Made by a program: the position numbers and the translations under genes. A stretch of DNA of 64,000 bases from Pedobacter hiemivivus (GTDB taxonomy: Bacteria > Bacteroidota > Bacteroidia > Sphingobacteriales > Sphingobacteriaceae): the NCBI RefSeq assembly GCF_004331685.1, contig NZ_SJSM01000001.1:678994-742993 (forward strand). The letters are read 5' to 3'. Positions 63,132 through 64,000 of this stretch are shown here, in pieces (position 1 is the first letter of the stretch; each line of letters starts with the position of its first letter). The notes beneath the pieces are model-generated. The model saw nothing but the letters and a program-made list of their open reading frames with translations, was not told the origin of the DNA and ran no database searches.

Positions 63132-64000
63132 ATGAAAAAAATTAAATACTTATTTACATTATTTTTTCTTTTTCCCCTCATTTTGCTTGCCCAGCAGCCT
63201 GTCAATATCAGCGGAAAAATAACTGATGTCAACAACATTGGCCTCCCAGGGGTAAGTATCAAGGTAAAAGGCACTACAGTAGGCACCTTTACTGACAGTA
63301 AGGGAAGTTTTTCCCTTAGCGTACCTAGTGCTGATGCTTACATCCAAATCTCTTATGTAGGCTATCTTTCGCAGGAACTACAGGTAAACGCCAAAAGAAA
63401 TTTTGCGATCACACTTCAGGAAAACAACAATACACTTAATGAGCTTATTGTAGTAGGTTACGGTACACAAAAGAAAGCGACAGTAACAGGTTCCATCGCT
63501 ACCCTAAACACGGAACAGATCACAGTAACGAAAAACGAGAACGTGGTCAATATGTTAACCGGAAAAATTCCTGGTGTACGTATATTACAAAAAACCAGTG
63601 AACCAGGTGGTTATGAAAACACATTTGACATCAGGGGCTTTGGTAGTCCGCTAATTGTTATTGATGGCATACCAAGAGGTAGTGGTGATTTTTCAAGGAT
63701 GGATCCAAATGAGATAGATAACATCTCTGTATTGAAAGATGCTGCTGCTGCAATTTATGGTGTAAGAGCGGCAAACGGAGTAATTTTAATTACGACTAAA
63801 AAAGGCAAGAAAGATGGCAAATATGACATCAATTATTCTGTTAACCAAGGATGGCAACAATTTTTAGGAATGCCGGAAGGTGTTGGTGCCGTTGATTATA
63901 TGTTGTTAACCAACGAAAAGAATAAAAGATCCTTTGCCAGTAATTTCCCTAATAACCAGGAATCCACCTTTTCTTATGGAGATATGCAACCCTGGCTGGA
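63132..64000 (+). CDS. SusC/RagA TonB-linked transporter, 3' end outside window
   Basis: The frame from the ATG at 63132 stays open to the right edge (about 289 codons). It reads a signal peptide (about 1-20, ending LLAQQ), a carboxypeptidase-regulatory-like domain (about 22-95; GKITDVNNIGLPGVSIKVKG), the TonB-linked VVGYGTQKKATVTGS and the start of the plug (SPLIVIDGIPRGSG; ISVLKDAAAAIYGVRAANG). There is no STN domain. It would start a SusCD operon that continues beyond the window. Confidence 0.92.
   Translation, partial: MKKIKYLFTLFFLFPLILLAQQPVNISGKITDVNNIGLPGVSIKVKGTTVGTFTDSKGSFSLSVPSADAYIQISYVGYLSQELQVNAKRNFAITLQENNNTLNELIVVGYGTQKKATVTGSIATLNTEQITVTKNENVVNMLTGKIPGVRILQKTSEPGGYENTFDIRGFGSPLIVIDGIPRGSGDFSRMDPNEIDNISVLKDAAAAIYGVRAANGVILITTKKGKKDGKYDINYSVNQGWQQFLGMPEGVGAVDYMLLTNEKNKRSFASNFPNNQESTFSYGDMQPWL

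Overview
The window looks like a chromosomal segment of a Bacteroidota member of the Sphingobacteriaceae, most like Pedobacter. The reasons are two complete and one partial SusC/SusD-type systems, FecR anti-sigma factors next to ECF sigma factors, BACON domains, DUF6266 proteins, A-rich leaders without strong Shine-Dalgarno sites, and moderately low GC. I saw no rRNA, tRNA, CRISPR array, insertion sequence or integrase. Both ends cut through genes: a lipoprotein on the left and a SusC receptor on the right.

Layout. (1) 1-3.8 kb, minus strand: an accessory cassette of two DUF6266 proteins, an RteC-like protein, a three-helix membrane protein, a CHAP peptidoglycan hydrolase and a small lipoprotein. 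A repeat-dense tract (3.84-4.01 kb) lies upstream. (2) 4.3-5.6 kb: a small conserved protein and an AraC regulator. (3) 5.8-9.1 kb, minus strand: an ECF sigma/FecR pair followed by three tandem sigma proteins. Each of these is exactly 152 codons and each has lost region 4. One is cut by an in-frame stop, with the rest of region 4 still readable behind it. (4) 9.2-14.8 kb, plus strand: two tandem Crp-like regulators flanked by 22-bp-spaced palindromes, then a MauE/DoxX redox membrane protein, four tandem 75-aa secreted CX7C peptides and a membrane-anchored propeller-like protein. (5) 14.8-23.8 kb, minus strand: a signal-transducing SusCD locus in transcription order sigma, sigma, FecR, SusC with STN domain, SusD, TlpA-like thioredoxin. 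(6) 24.5-64 kb: a large glycan-utilisation region.

The glycan region carries GH92, GH95, GH2, two GH99-like enzymes with a conserved Glu pair, a GH99-like lipoprotein that has lost that pair, a DUF5010 protein, SusCD, a BACON-LRR lipoprotein, two MFS permeases and two tandem transmembrane one-component regulators. GH92, GH95 and GH99 together suggest an alpha-mannose- and fucose-containing glycan, such as a fungal or N-glycan-like mannan. Gfo/Idh/MocA oxidoreductase, xylose-isomerase-like and ThuA proteins and periplasmic cytochrome c/dehydrogenase proteins suggest an oxidative sugar route alongside hydrolysis.

The two parts most likely to be undescribed are the array of region-2-only sigma proteins (5.8-7.3 kb) and the redox-protein/multi-peptide/propeller cluster (11.3-14.8 kb). 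Functional statements about both are inferences from sequence inspection; no database search was run.
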